The notes beneath the pieces are model-generated. The model was given only the letters and a program-made list of their open reading frames with translations, did no database searches and was not told the origin of the DNA. Of a stretch of DNA of 64,000 nucleotides, positions 42,220-50,634 are shown one piece after another. Location of the stretch: NCBI GenBank assembly GCA_002483445.1, contig DLHY01000033.1, forward strand, positions 1 through 64,000, written 5' to 3'. Made by a program: the position numbers and the translations under genes. Within the stretch, counting starts at the first letter, position 1; every line of letters starts with the position of its first letter. Source of the DNA: Blastocatellia bacterium UBA7656. GTDB lineage: Bacteria; Acidobacteriota; Blastocatellia; UBA7656.

Positions 42220-43431
42220 ATGACCGGAAGATATAAGCTGACGCTCGCCGTCCTGTGCGCAGGCCACTTCGTCAACGATGCCTATTCGTCGATAATTTTC
42301 CCTCTGCTCCCTCTGCTCAAACAACGTCTCGACCTGACTACATCGCAGGTCTTCTGGCTCGCGCCTCTTTATGCAATCTCTTCATCGCTGATGCAACCGC
42401 TCTACGGCTTCATCTCAGACCGTTATGCGCGACGATCATTCGCAGTCTTCGGCCCTGTAGTCACCGGAGTCTTCGTTTCGATGATCGGCCTTGCGCCTTC
42501 TTACTCGATGTTGATTCTGATTCTGATGGCAGGCGGAGTGGGGATCGGAGCGTTTCACCCGCAGGGGGCGGCTATGGCGGCGGCGGCTTCGGGCGAGCGT
42601 CGAAGAGTTGGCATGGCCATCTTCTCAGCGTCGGGAACCGTAGGCTATTCGCTCGGCCCCCTGGCCATCGCTCTGATTTATACCTCATTCGGATTAGACC
42701 GCACTTATTACATCGCAATAGTCGGACTCTTGATGACGGCTGTGATGTTTCGCATCTGTCCGCCGCTTGAGGATAAGAGAACTACCCGCACGACAGGCGA
42801 GACGAAATGGCGATTCATCGAAGCGTTGAAAAAAGTCTGGAAGCCGTTGCTGCTGCTTTATCTCATAACGGTCATTCGTTCGGGGCTTCAGATGACGACG
42901 AATAATTATCTGCCGTTTCTGCTCGGCGAGCGCGGCTATGCAGTCACAGGCATGGGCGGAATCCTGACGGTGTTTTTATTGCTGGGCGGACTCGGAGGGC
43001 TTGCGGGCGGATTCATGGCCGAGAGAGTTTCAGGGCGCGCAGTCACGCTTTATTCAGGACTACTGAGCGGGCCGCTGATGGTTGCGGCGTTTCTGACCAC
43101 GGGGCCGTTGAGCATAATCCTGCTCGGACTCGGCGGATTCATGCTGCTTTCGACCCTACCGGTCAATGTGGCGATGGCTCAGGAATTCATGCCTGAGCAT
43201 ACAAGCACAGTGTCGGCCTGGATGATGGGCGCGGCATGGGGCGTGGGGGCGCTTGCTCCTCCTGCGCTCGATATGTTCGTGCCGCAATTCGGCTTCACTA
43301 ATGTTTTGATCTTCGCCTCCTCGGCCACGCTCCTGAGCGCGCTGTTCGCCTATCTCCTCCCGCGCGACGAGAGCGCGCATCGTCGCGTCGTTCAAACCGA
43401 ACCGGTCACCGCGCACGTTGCGGGAGGTTGA
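42220..43431 (+). CDS. MFS transporter, fosmidomycin-resistance (Fsr) type
   Basis: 403 aa from the ATG at 42220 (a TTG at 42214 is possible). Twelve membrane helices. G-H-F-V-N-D-A-Y-S-S near the start and the loop G-F-I-S-D-R-Y-A-R-R are typical of the Fsr subgroup, and G-I-G-A-F-H-P-Q-G-A is its helix-4 signature. Fsr exports fosmidomycin in E. coli; the natural substrate here is unknown. Its place beside a C26 hydrolase and a muramidase makes a cell-wall fragment or peptide possible (inference). The preceding tandem array replaces a normal leader and no clear ribosome-binding site is seen. Confidence 0.85.
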   Translation: MTGRYKLTLAVLCAGHFVNDAYSSIIFPLLPLLKQRLDLTTSQVFWLAPLYAISSSLMQPLYGFISDRYARRSFAVFGPVVTGVFVSMIGLAPSYSMLILILMAGGVGIGAFHPQGAAMAAAASGERRRVGMAIFSASGTVGYSLGPLAIALIYTSFGLDRTYYIAIVGLLMTAVMFRICPPLEDKRTTRTTGETKWRFIEALKKVWKPLLLLYLITVIRSGLQMTTNNYLPFLLGERGYAVTGMGGILTVFLLLGGLGGLAGGFMAERVSGRAVTLYSGLLSGPLMVAAFLTTGPLSIILLGLGGFMLLSTLPVNVAMAQEFMPEHTSTVSAWMMGAAWGVGALAPPALDMFVPQFGFTNVLIFASSATLLSALFAYLLPRDESAHRRVVQTEPVTAHVAGG

Positions 43432-43522
43432 AGCCTGGCTTGCCTGTGCCGAGGGACTGAGCTTTGTTTTCAATCAAAAATCTTCACATCGGTTTTTATG
43501 TGTATCGATAAGAGGGGACTTC

Positions 43523-43603
43523 GACGCAGAGACGCAGAGGCGCAGAGTTGGCGCAGAGAGGAGTTCTTCTCTGCGAGGTCTCTGCGCCTCTGCGTCTCTG
43601 CGG
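43523..43603. repeat. CGCAGAG tandem array forming a hairpin
   Basis: The left arm (43523-43559) repeats ACGCAGAG, GCGCAGAG and related units. The right arm (43568-43603) is the inverse (CTCTGCG, CTCTGCGTC). It lies in the 251-base gap between the MFS and SDR genes, which holds nothing else recognisable. The unit is shared with 40914-41003. Confidence 0.8.
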
Positions 43604-43682
43604 TTTATACCCCTCTCGCTGTTCATACATTGGAAGCCTCTTGTAGCGCCCGCAAAGTCCGGCAGCATCAGGAGGTTTCGGA

Positions 43683-44444
43683 TTGATAAATCTCACAGGC
43701 AAGACCGCGATCATCACTGGCGCATCGCGCGGGATAGGCGCGGCTGCGGCGATGCTTTTCGCGAAGGCGGGCGCGAGCGGAGTGGTCATCAACTATCGCG
43801 CCGATGTCGAGTCGGCAAAGAAAGTGGCCGACAGTTGCCGCCGTCACGGCTCGGATGTTCTGATCCTTCACGCGGATGTGTCGCGCAAATCGCACGTCGA
43901 ACGATTGGTAAATCGCGCCCTCGATAGATTCGGCTCGCTCGATATACTCGTCGCCAACGCGGGCATCTGGAAAGAAGCCGCTATCGAAAAGATGACTGAG
44001 CGCGAGTGGGACGAGACCATGCGCGTCAACCTGAAATCGATCTATGCCTGTTGTCATGCGGCGGCGCGCGCGATGCTGCCGCAAAAGCGAGGAACTCTGA
44101 TTCTGATCTCATCGACTGCGGGTCAGCGGGGAGAATCCTTTCATTCTCATTATGCCGCGACCAAAGGCGGGATAATTTCTATGACTAAATCTCTAGCGGC
44201 TGAACTCGGCCCGCGCGGAATAACTGTCAATTGCGTCGCTCCGGGATGGGTCGAAACCGATATGACCCGTGATGCGCTCAATGATCCAAAGACGCGACGC
44301 CGCATTCGCGAAATCATACCGCTTGGTCGCGTGGCCACTGCTGAAGAAATAGCCGGGCCGATTCTTTTTCTTGCCTCAGACCTTGCAAGTCACATCAACG
44401 GCGAAGTCCTCAACGTCAATGGCGGGTCAGTGCTGTGCGGGTGA
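43683..44444 (+). CDS. Short-chain dehydrogenase/reductase (FabG-like)
   Basis: 253 aa, TTG start with AGGAGG upstream. The cofactor motif T-G-A-S-R-G-I-G (residues 13-20), N-A-G-I, and the catalytic S-S...Y-A-A-T-K (Y and K of the Ser-Tyr-Lys triad) are present, with P-G-W-V-E-T-D-M after the active site. The R at position 17 suggests NADPH. The substrate is unknown; 3-oxoacyl reductase-like activity is typical. It overlaps the NamZ gene by ten bases, so the pair is coupled. Confidence 0.9.
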   Translation: MINLTGKTAIITGASRGIGAAAAMLFAKAGASGVVINYRADVESAKKVADSCRRHGSDVLILHADVSRKSHVERLVNRALDRFGSLDILVANAGIWKEAAIEKMTEREWDETMRVNLKSIYACCHAAARAMLPQKRGTLILISSTAGQRGESFHSHYAATKGGIISMTKSLAAELGPRGITVNCVAPGWVETDMTRDALNDPKTRRRIREIIPLGRVATAEEIAGPILFLASDLASHINGEVLNVNGGSVLCG

Positions 44445-45610
44445 AAACCGGACTCGAAGTTTTGATTGAATCGCGACTCGACGCAATCAGCGGCGCGCGG
44501 GTCGGCCTGATCGTAAATCCAGCTTCAGTTGATTCACGATTCGAACACGCGGCTGATCTTTTCTTCGAGCATCCTCAAATAAATATCACCGCGCTGTTCG
44601 GGCCTCAGCACGGCATTCGCGGCGAAACTCAGGACAATATGATCGAGTGGCAATCCTTTCGCGACTCTCGCACCCAACTGCCTGCATATTCGCTTTACGG
44701 AGAGACGCGAAAACCTTTGCCGGAAATGCTCGAAGAAGTTGACGCTCTCGTCTTCGATATTCAGGACACAGGCACGCGCGTCTACACTTTCATTTACACG
44801 ATGGCGCTTGCGATGGAAGCAGCGCGCGAGCAGGGCAAAAAATTCATCGTGCTTGATCGCCCGAATCCAATTAACGGCCTTCAGACAGAAGGCAACCTGC
44901 TTGAGATGGAATATCGCTCATTCGTCGGAATGTATCCGATTCCGATGCGACACGGCATGACGGTGGGCGAGCTTGCATGGATGTTCAATCGCGAATTCGG
45001 GATCGAGTGCGAACTTGAAGTGATAGAGATGGAAGGCTGGCGGCGGGAGATGTATTTCGAAGACACGCGGCTTCCGTGGGTGATGCCTTCGCCGAACATG
45101 CCGACGGTTGATACGACGGTGGTTTATCCCGGCAGCGTGATGATGGAAGGCGCGCTCGTATCGGAAGGGCGGGGAACCACGCGACCTTTTGAAATCGTCG
45201 GCGCTCCTTACATCGATCCTGTCGCGCTCCGGGAAGAATTGAAGCGAGAGAATCTATCGAGTGTCGTGTTTCGGCCCCTTCGTTTTCAACCGACCTTTCA
45301 TAAATTCGCGGGCGAGATTTGCGGCGGCCTCCAGATTCATGTTACTGATCGCGCATTGTTCAAGCCTGCCATCACTGGCGTTGCTCTGATGAGCGCGATA
45401 CGTCGTCTTTACAAAGATGATTTCGGATGGAAAGAGCCGCCTTATGAATATGTTCACGACCGCCTGCCGATAGATGTAATAACGGGGAGCGCGCATCTGC
45501 GCCGTCAGATCGAAGCGGGCGCGACGGTCGCTGACATAGAAGCAGGATGGCGCGATGGACTCGTCGAATTCAATGAGCGACGGCGCCCGTATCTGTTATA
45601 CAATCGTTAG
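44435..45610 (+). CDS. namZ: Exo-beta-N-acetylmuramidase family protein (DUF1343, NamZ-like)
   Basis: 391 aa, GTG start inside the SDR gene end. DUF1343 signatures are clear: G-L-I-V-N-P-A-S-V, L-F-G-P-Q-H-G-I-R-G, L-V-F-D-I-Q-D-T-G-T-R-V-Y-T-F, D-R-P-N-P-I-N-G, and W-V-M-P-S-P-N-M-P-T. B. subtilis NamZ (YbbC) of this family removes terminal MurNAc from peptidoglycan fragments. There is no signal peptide, so it would act in the cytosol or after non-classical export. With the C26 hydrolase and MFS carrier upstream, a cell-wall recycling role is plausible. Confidence 0.88.
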   Translation: MRVKTGLEVLIESRLDAISGARVGLIVNPASVDSRFEHAADLFFEHPQINITALFGPQHGIRGETQDNMIEWQSFRDSRTQLPAYSLYGETRKPLPEMLEEVDALVFDIQDTGTRVYTFIYTMALAMEAAREQGKKFIVLDRPNPINGLQTEGNLLEMEYRSFVGMYPIPMRHGMTVGELAWMFNREFGIECELEVIEMEGWRREMYFEDTRLPWVMPSPNMPTVDTTVVYPGSVMMEGALVSEGRGTTRPFEIVGAPYIDPVALREELKRENLSSVVFRPLRFQPTFHKFAGEICGGLQIHVTDRALFKPAITGVALMSAIRRLYKDDFGWKEPPYEYVHDRLPIDVITGSAHLRRQIEAGATVADIEAGWRDGLVEFNERRRPYLLYNR

Positions 45611-45660
45611 CAGGATTTGCAGTCTTGTTTTCCTCTTCTATATGCCGGTAGATTTTATGC

Positions 45661-45915
45661 GTGCCACGAAGAGCTATAGAACGAATAAGAGAAAAGATTC
45701 GGCTCCAGGAGTACGATATGACCATCCATATTGAACACGGCATATTGAATGGACAGGTTGCAGGAATCGAGAAGGGATATCCGAGGGGAACGAAATATGT
45801 AGTAGAGGGTTTTGCCCTTGATGGACAAACTCCCATCGGGATCGTAGGGCGCTTCACAACCAATCGTCGTTATCTGATAATCACGGTCTATGAGATAACC
45901 GGTTTAGAGGAATAG
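45661..45915 (+). CDS. DUF4258 protein, probable toxin of a toxin-antitoxin pair
   Basis: 84 aa, GTG start. The pattern R-I-R-E-K-I-R-L-Q-E-Y...H-I-E-H-G-I-L...I-E...G-I-V-G-R-F...Y-L-I-I-T-V-Y-E matches DUF4258, a small domain with a fold like the RelE/MqsR toxins. Five bases separate it from a YgiT-type zinc-finger gene, the usual antitoxin partner. It would be expected to cleave mRNA, but activity is not proven for this domain. Confidence 0.75.
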   Translation: MPRRAIERIREKIRLQEYDMTIHIEHGILNGQVAGIEKGYPRGTKYVVEGFALDGQTPIGIVGRFTTNRRYLIITVYEITGLEE

Positions 45916-45920
45916 AAGCC

Positions 45921-46160
45921 ATGTATGACTACAGGTGCGAGTTTTGCGCGGGAACAGTTCGACCCAAAAAAGTGAGACGAGAGGCATTCAAACATAAGAA
46001 CGGGTTTGTAATCCTCGAAGATGTCACCATAGGAGTTTGCGATGAATGCGGAAGCAGGTACTACAGCGCAGACATTATTCATACGGTTCACGAGATAGCA
46101 ACAGGCACAAAGCCATTCGAAAGAACAGAATCGATTCCCGTCGCCCATGTTTCACAGTAA
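45921..46160 (+). CDS. YgiT-type (MqsA-like) zinc-finger protein, probable antitoxin
   Basis: 79 aa with two C-x-x-C pairs: C8-E-F-C11 and C39-D-E-C42, the zinc-binding half of MqsA antitoxins. The C-terminal helix-turn-helix of full MqsA is missing, so it probably neutralises the toxin without binding DNA, or binds with another factor. It is cotranscribed with the DUF4258 gene. Confidence 0.8.
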   Translation: MYDYRCEFCAGTVRPKKVRREAFKHKNGFVILEDVTIGVCDECGSRYYSADIIHTVHEIATGTKPFERTESIPVAHVSQ

Positions 46161-46185
46161 CAGGCGATGACCAAAGAGAGAAATT

Positions 46186-46902
46186 ATGAAATACACCATC
46201 GCCGTCCTGCTTGCCGTCTTGCTTGTGAGCGTATCGTTCAGCGCCGCGTCTGAAAAAAATCTGATCAGAGAAGAGCAGTTTTTATCGAAAGGCAAAAAGA
46301 GAGTTTATTATTTCTTCGCGCCTGAAGGAGCGAACGCTTCGACTCCTTTGCCTCTCGTCATCCCGCTTCTGGGCAAGGGGCGCGATGCGAAGAAAGCAAT
46401 AGAGAAATGGCAGGAGCTTGCCGTAAGAGAAAACTTCGTCGTGGCTAGTCCGATGGCGCTCGGTCGTTCGGGGTGGGGCGGAGCGGATGACGGGCCTGAG
46501 TTTTTCCGCGGCTTCGTCGAATCGATCAAGGCGAAGCGCGCTATCAACACGCAAAGAATTTACCTGTTCGGTCACAAGGAATCGGCTTCGATGGCCATAG
46601 CATTAGGTCTGATCGAATCGGAATACTACGCGGCGGTGTCGAGCAATTTCGGATCGCTCGACACTTTTTCTTATCGCCTGATCGATGCGGCGAGGCGAAA
46701 GATTCCCGTCGCCATGATGATAGGAAGAGACGATCCTTTCTTCCCGCTTGAGACGATCAAGGCCGCCCGCGACGCCCTCAATGCCCGTAGTTTTCCGGTC
46801 GAGATCATTCTGATACCGGGCCACGACAACGACTACAACCGGGGCTTCGATCTGGTGAACCGGACGGCATGGGAATTTCTGAAAGCGCATGAACTTCCCT
46901 GA
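46186..46902 (+). CDS. Secreted alpha/beta-hydrolase-like protein, nucleophile lost
   Basis: 238 aa with a signal peptide (A-V-L-L-A-V-L-L-V-S-V-S-F-S-A). The fold follows PHB-depolymerase/feruloyl-esterase-like hydrolases: P-L-V-I-P-L-L-G-K-G, I-Y-L-F-G-H, G-R-D-D-P-F-F-P and G-H-D-N-D-Y. The nucleophile elbow, normally G-H-S-x-G, reads G129-H-K131-E-S-A, so Lys stands where Ser is expected. It is likely a binding or structural paralogue, unless S133 takes over. GGAGGC between this gene and FmdE suggests the two are read together. Confidence 0.75.
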   Translation: MKYTIAVLLAVLLVSVSFSAASEKNLIREEQFLSKGKKRVYYFFAPEGANASTPLPLVIPLLGKGRDAKKAIEKWQELAVRENFVVASPMALGRSGWGGADDGPEFFRGFVESIKAKRAINTQRIYLFGHKESASMAIALGLIESEYYAAVSSNFGSLDTFSYRLIDAARRKIPVAMMIGRDDPFFPLETIKAARDALNARSFPVEIILIPGHDNDYNRGFDLVNRTAWEFLKAHELP

Positions 46903-46913
46903 AGGAGGCGGCT

Positions 46914-47495
46914 ATGGAGACGATGGAAGAACTGCTTGCGCGAGCCGAAACATCGCACGGTCATATGTGCGCGGGTCAGGTTTTAGGAGTGAGGATGGCC
47001 CTCCTGGGATGCGAGCGTGTAGGCATCTCTGATCCGCGAGGGGCCGAGCGCAAAAACATAATCGTGTACGTCGAGATAGACCGCTGCGCTGCCGACGCGA
47101 TCAACACAGTCACGGGATGCAGGTTGGGCAAGCGGACTATGAAATATCTCGATTACGGCAAACTCGCGGCTACGTTTTTGAACACGAAGACGGGCGAAGC
47201 TGTGCGGGTAGTGGCGCTGGACACATCGCGCGAAGCGGCTGACCGCGCCTTTCCTGAAATCGAGAACAAGTATGACCGGCAGTTGCAGGCTTACAAGGTT
47301 TTGCCTGAAGAAGAACTGTTCAAAATCGAGCGTGTGCGTGTGCGTATCAACGATGAAGATCAGCCGGGCCGCCCGGTATCGAGAGTGAAGTGCGACGAGT
47401 GCGGAGAAGGAATCAATGATCGCCGCGAAGTAGCGCGCGAAGGTCAGACGCTTTGTCGGGCGTGCGCGGGCGAGGCGTATTATGTGAAGTTGTGA
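46914..47495 (+). CDS. FmdE-domain protein with C-terminal zinc finger
   Basis: 193 aa. The FmdE core starts with H-G-H-M-C-A-G-Q (residues 15-22), a metal-binding signature of this family, followed by Y-V-E-I-D-R-C-A-A-D-A-I and T-V-T-G-C-R-L-G-K-R. A C-terminal treble-clef-like finger has C-D-E-C-G and C-R-A-C. The family is named after a subunit linked to formylmethanofuran dehydrogenase and is common in bacteria lacking methanogenesis, often near molybdenum functions. The exact role is unknown. It converges with the PiT gene. Confidence 0.85.
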   Translation: METMEELLARAETSHGHMCAGQVLGVRMALLGCERVGISDPRGAERKNIIVYVEIDRCAADAINTVTGCRLGKRTMKYLDYGKLAATFLNTKTGEAVRVVALDTSREAADRAFPEIENKYDRQLQAYKVLPEEELFKIERVRVRINDEDQPGRPVSRVKCDECGEGINDRREVAREGQTLCRACAGEAYYVKL

Positions 47496-47573
47496 CGGTA
47501 TGAGTTGCTCGTCAGGCCGGAAGATTCGAGATATTCGGAACGAACATCGATGTTCCAATGGCATCATCTGAGA

Positions 47574-48566
47574 TCAGATAATCCTCTGAAAAATGATTGC
47601 CGTGAGCCAGGCAATCGCTCCGCAAATCGGAAACGTCAGCACCCAGGCAAGCACTACTTCCCTGACCACGCCCCAACGCACAGCCGAGAGCCTTCGAGCC
47701 GATCCCACACCCATGATGGCAGTGTTGATAGTATGAGTGGTGCTGAGTGGGATTCCCAGCCGCGAGGCCAGTTCGATAGCTGTTGCCGCTGCTGTTTCAG
47801 CAGCAAAGCCCTGATAAGGTTTGAGCCGAACCATACGCGATCCCATCGTGTGTATGATTCGCCATCCCCCTATGGATGTGCCTATCCCCATCATAACCGA
47901 GCAGAGCAGTATCACCCACCACGTAACGGCGAACTTTGGAATTACCCCTCCCAAAACAAGCGCAAGGGTGAATGCCCCTATGAATTTCTGACCGTCATTG
48001 CTTCCGTGACTGAATGCCATGAAGGCCGCTGAGACTATCTGAGCCTTTCCGAATATTTTTGTCACTCTGGTCGGCGTCGCATTCCGGAAAAGTCTGAGGA
48101 TCAAAATAATCAGCATCAATCCCAGACCGAAACCGAGAAAGGTTGAGAATGCCAGCCCGATCAGTACCTTTTGCCAGCCCGCATCTAAAAGGGCATTCCA
48201 CCCGGAGGTGGCAAGAGCAGCGCCAGCCAGACCCGATATCAGCGCGTGACTCTCGCTCGTTGGGAGCCCGAAACGCCATGCTATCGTACTCCACAAGACT
48301 ATCGCCACCATAGCAGCGCCTACCGTCACCAGATTGATGGCTTCGGTCTCCACGATGTCTTTACCTATAGTGGCAGCGACGGCTGTGCCGGACATGGCTC
48401 CCGCAAAGTTGAGCGCTGTGGCCATAATCACGGCCTTCCTCGGATCCATCACTCTGGTCGAAACTACCGTGGCTATTGCATTGGGAGCGTCAGTCCATCC
48501 GTTTACAAATTCAGCGGCCAGAACGAGGGCAAGCACGATCAGCAACCCTGCTGAAAACCCTTCCAT
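47574..48566 (-). CDS. pit: Inorganic phosphate transporter, PiT family
   Basis: 330 aa, about ten membrane helices. The duplicated PiT signatures are F-V-N-G-W-T-D-A-P-N-A-I-A near the N-terminus and A-F-S-H-G-S-N-D-G-Q-K-F in the middle. It is shorter than E. coli PitA (about 500 aa), as in many bacterial and archaeal PiT proteins. It moves phosphate (as a metal-phosphate complex) or sulphate with H+ or Na+. The PhoU-like partner often found beside it is absent here. TAAGGAGG lies upstream of the start. Confidence 0.93.
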   Translation of the reverse strand: MEGFSAGLLIVLALVLAAEFVNGWTDAPNAIATVVSTRVMDPRKAVIMATALNFAGAMSGTAVAATIGKDIVETEAINLVTVGAAMVAIVLWSTIAWRFGLPTSESHALISGLAGAALATSGWNALLDAGWQKVLIGLAFSTFLGFGLGLMLIILILRLFRNATPTRVTKIFGKAQIVSAAFMAFSHGSNDGQKFIGAFTLALVLGGVIPKFAVTWWVILLCSVMMGIGTSIGGWRIIHTMGSRMVRLKPYQGFAAETAAATAIELASRLGIPLSTTHTINTAIMGVGSARRLSAVRWGVVREVVLAWVLTFPICGAIAWLTAIIFQRII

Positions 48567-48854
48567 TCAATTCCTCCTTAGGCTCTACACTGATCTGTTG
48601 ATGTCATCGGACAGTATTTGTCAGGCTCAATTTGTAGGTCGTGGCCGGTTTATTGTCAACCGGTTCTTCATCTCGAAATGTCATGAGTAATGACGTTGCT
48701 TTTCCGAAAGCGCAGGCGGCCCCCGATTGGCTATCAATACCAACCATCGAAGCAAGGAAAAACTGTTGGGTATTCGCACTCGCAGCCGCACGAATGGTGA
48801 AACCGGCAGGCGAAGCAGGTTTTGGCGCTGACAAGTCAGGCTTCATTAGAAGAA

Positions 48855-50369
48855 TCAAAGCTGATAACTGAACGATAACTGCGCGGCTTTTGTTGCTGAT
48901 CTCAATCCCGATTCTATGCCTGACTCAGGCAGAGGAAGTTTTTCGAGCGCGCGAGGTTCCACTTTGATCGCCCCGTCGCCATAAGATTTCCCGACCAGAG
49001 ACAGATTGAAAATGATTTCAGGGCGCTGGAGAACCTGCCAGAGTTTTTCAATCGACGCATCATCATTCTGATGCGGGTATATGCAAAGGAACCCGGTCAG
49101 CGGTATGACGCGGGCAGTGTTGCGGATGAATCGCGCGCTTCTGCGTCCGAGGTAGGCGAATAAAAACGGAGGCGCGCTTCGTATTTCCATCTTGTACCAC
49201 GGTCGCCTCGTTGAGATGAGAGGCTTTCGGTGAAGCCCCGCTTTTTCCCCTCGAAGCAGATAGTGTTGAACTGACTGCGGAAAGTTTTCCATCAAGCGAC
49301 CATCAGGCGCGAAGAGCAGAGTGGGCCGCCCTTTGTGTTCCAACTCTCGCAAAGTCTCCATCGTGATTTCATCGCCCGTCAGATCGCGCGTGCGCCCAAT
49401 GGCCGGGATTAAGAATTCATCCGCGATGCCGAATTCCTGAGCCTGATCTCTTGTGAGAAAAAAAAAGTCATTGGCTCCCGTGGCGATTCCGCGCATCACT
49501 CTGGCAAAGTCAGCGAGCCGAGGGCCGTCGAATTCTTTTTCAAGAGGAGGTCTCGACAATCCTGTTGCGAGTCCTTCCTCGATCTTTCGATGGAAGAGAG
49601 ACAGAGTTTTCCCCGGCCTTCGTTTCAGCCCGCTGAGAACCCACTCCTTGAGATGAGAGTTTCCATATTCATTGCATCTGACCCAGAGGAAATCCTCTCG
49701 CGGTTTGGCTCGTCTTATGAGAAAGATCAACGGGTTGGTATCAACTCCGGGAAAAGGAGAGGCTTCAGCCGCAAAAGTGATCACCGCGTCGAGGCAGAAG
49801 TTTTGAGTAATCCACATCCAGAGCGGGCGAGCGAACACTCCCTCGCAGGTATCGGCAGGCATGATGAAAGCCAATCTGCCATCATCTTCCAGCAGGTCGA
49901 GCGCGCGAATGAGAAAGTAGACGTGCAGACCGGCGCGACCATCGAGGGGTCTTCCGATGAGTCTCGCCGTCCAGAATTTGAGAGATTCCTTCGCGCTCGC
50001 GGGTAAGCGATGATGTCGGATATAGGGCGGATTAGCGATGATGGCTTTGAGTTTTTTTTGTGGCGGATCGAGGGCGAAGTCTCTGATTTGAACATTGGCG
50101 AGATTGCTTGAAGATAATCCCGAATCAATAGCCTGATGCAAGGCTTCGGGGTCGATCTCCGTTCCTGAGAGGGCGACAGTTCGGCGCAGTTTTTCTCCGA
50201 TAGTTTTTGCGGCTTTGAGGAGTGCGCCCGCGCCGACTGCCGGATCGAATACTTCTTCCGCCCCGCCGGTCAGAAGATATGCCGCCATGGCTTCAGCCAC
50301 CCAGTCAGGAGTCCAGAACTGCCCTTTGACGCGGAGGATTTCTCTTTCTGCTTTTGCGGATGATCTCAA
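48855..50369 (-). CDS. N6-adenine DNA methyltransferase (Eco57I-like), solitary
   Basis: 504 aa. SAM-binding motifs appear as G-Q-F-W-T-P (residues 16-21), F-D-P-A-V-G-A-G-A-L (41-50) and the catalytic N113-P-P-Y116. The C-terminal part (about 250-490) resembles the target-recognition/TaqI-C region (W-Y-K-M-E-I, V-I-P-L-T-G-F-L-C-I). No nuclease motif or partner nuclease gene is visible, so it is an orphan methylase or a remnant of a restriction system. It overlaps the zinc-ribbon gene upstream by four bases (ATGA). Confidence 0.88.
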   Translation of the reverse strand: MRSSAKAEREILRVKGQFWTPDWVAEAMAAYLLTGGAEEVFDPAVGAGALLKAAKTIGEKLRRTVALSGTEIDPEALHQAIDSGLSSSNLANVQIRDFALDPPQKKLKAIIANPPYIRHHRLPASAKESLKFWTARLIGRPLDGRAGLHVYFLIRALDLLEDDGRLAFIMPADTCEGVFARPLWMWITQNFCLDAVITFAAEASPFPGVDTNPLIFLIRRAKPREDFLWVRCNEYGNSHLKEWVLSGLKRRPGKTLSLFHRKIEEGLATGLSRPPLEKEFDGPRLADFARVMRGIATGANDFFFLTRDQAQEFGIADEFLIPAIGRTRDLTGDEITMETLRELEHKGRPTLLFAPDGRLMENFPQSVQHYLLRGEKAGLHRKPLISTRRPWYKMEIRSAPPFLFAYLGRRSARFIRNTARVIPLTGFLCIYPHQNDDASIEKLWQVLQRPEIIFNLSLVGKSYGDGAIKVEPRALEKLPLPESGIESGLRSATKAAQLSFSYQL

Positions 50370-50572
50370 TGATTGATTGCCTGTTCTCTCCGCACCAGAT
50401 TGACCGCCTCGCAGTAGTCACACTCGATGATCATTTCCGTCGCTTCAGCGGAGAAGACCGTCGCCGTGTCTTCATTGCAGCCGCCGCACGTCCACCGCAC
50501 AGCCGGATACTCGCCGTGAATCAGCTTGATCACTTCGCCTTCTACTTCGTGATCGTATTCAGCAATGGTCAC
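50366..50572 (-). CDS. Small zinc-ribbon protein coupled to the methyltransferase
   Basis: 68 aa with C29-G-G-C32 and C51-D-Y-C54, a typical zinc-ribbon spacing, in a mostly beta protein. The ATGA overlap with the methyltransferase start implies coupled translation. It may help the methylase bind DNA or RNA, but no family name can be given. Confidence 0.7.
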   Translation of the reverse strand: MTIAEYDHEVEGEVIKLIHGEYPAVRWTCGGCNEDTATVFSAEATEMIIECDYCEAVNLVRREQAINH

Positions 50573-50594
50573 ACTTCACCTCGCATCATTCCGG

Positions 50595-50629
50595 CTTCTG
50601 ACTTCTGACTTCTGACTCCTGACTTCTCA
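50595..50629 (-). repeat. GTCAGAA heptamer array
   Basis: Four to five copies of TTCTGAC (GTCAGAA on the minus strand) lie in the 62-base gap between the VWFA gene end and the zinc-ribbon gene start. The same heptamer is repeated at 61605-61653. Confidence 0.85.
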
Positions 50630-50634
50630 AAGTG

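Noticed and set aside
48567..48854. Overlapping short frames on both strands between the PiT and methylase genes
   Set aside because: Neither frame has a ribosome-binding site or recognisable family; the 288-base gap is treated as empty apart from promoter sequence.
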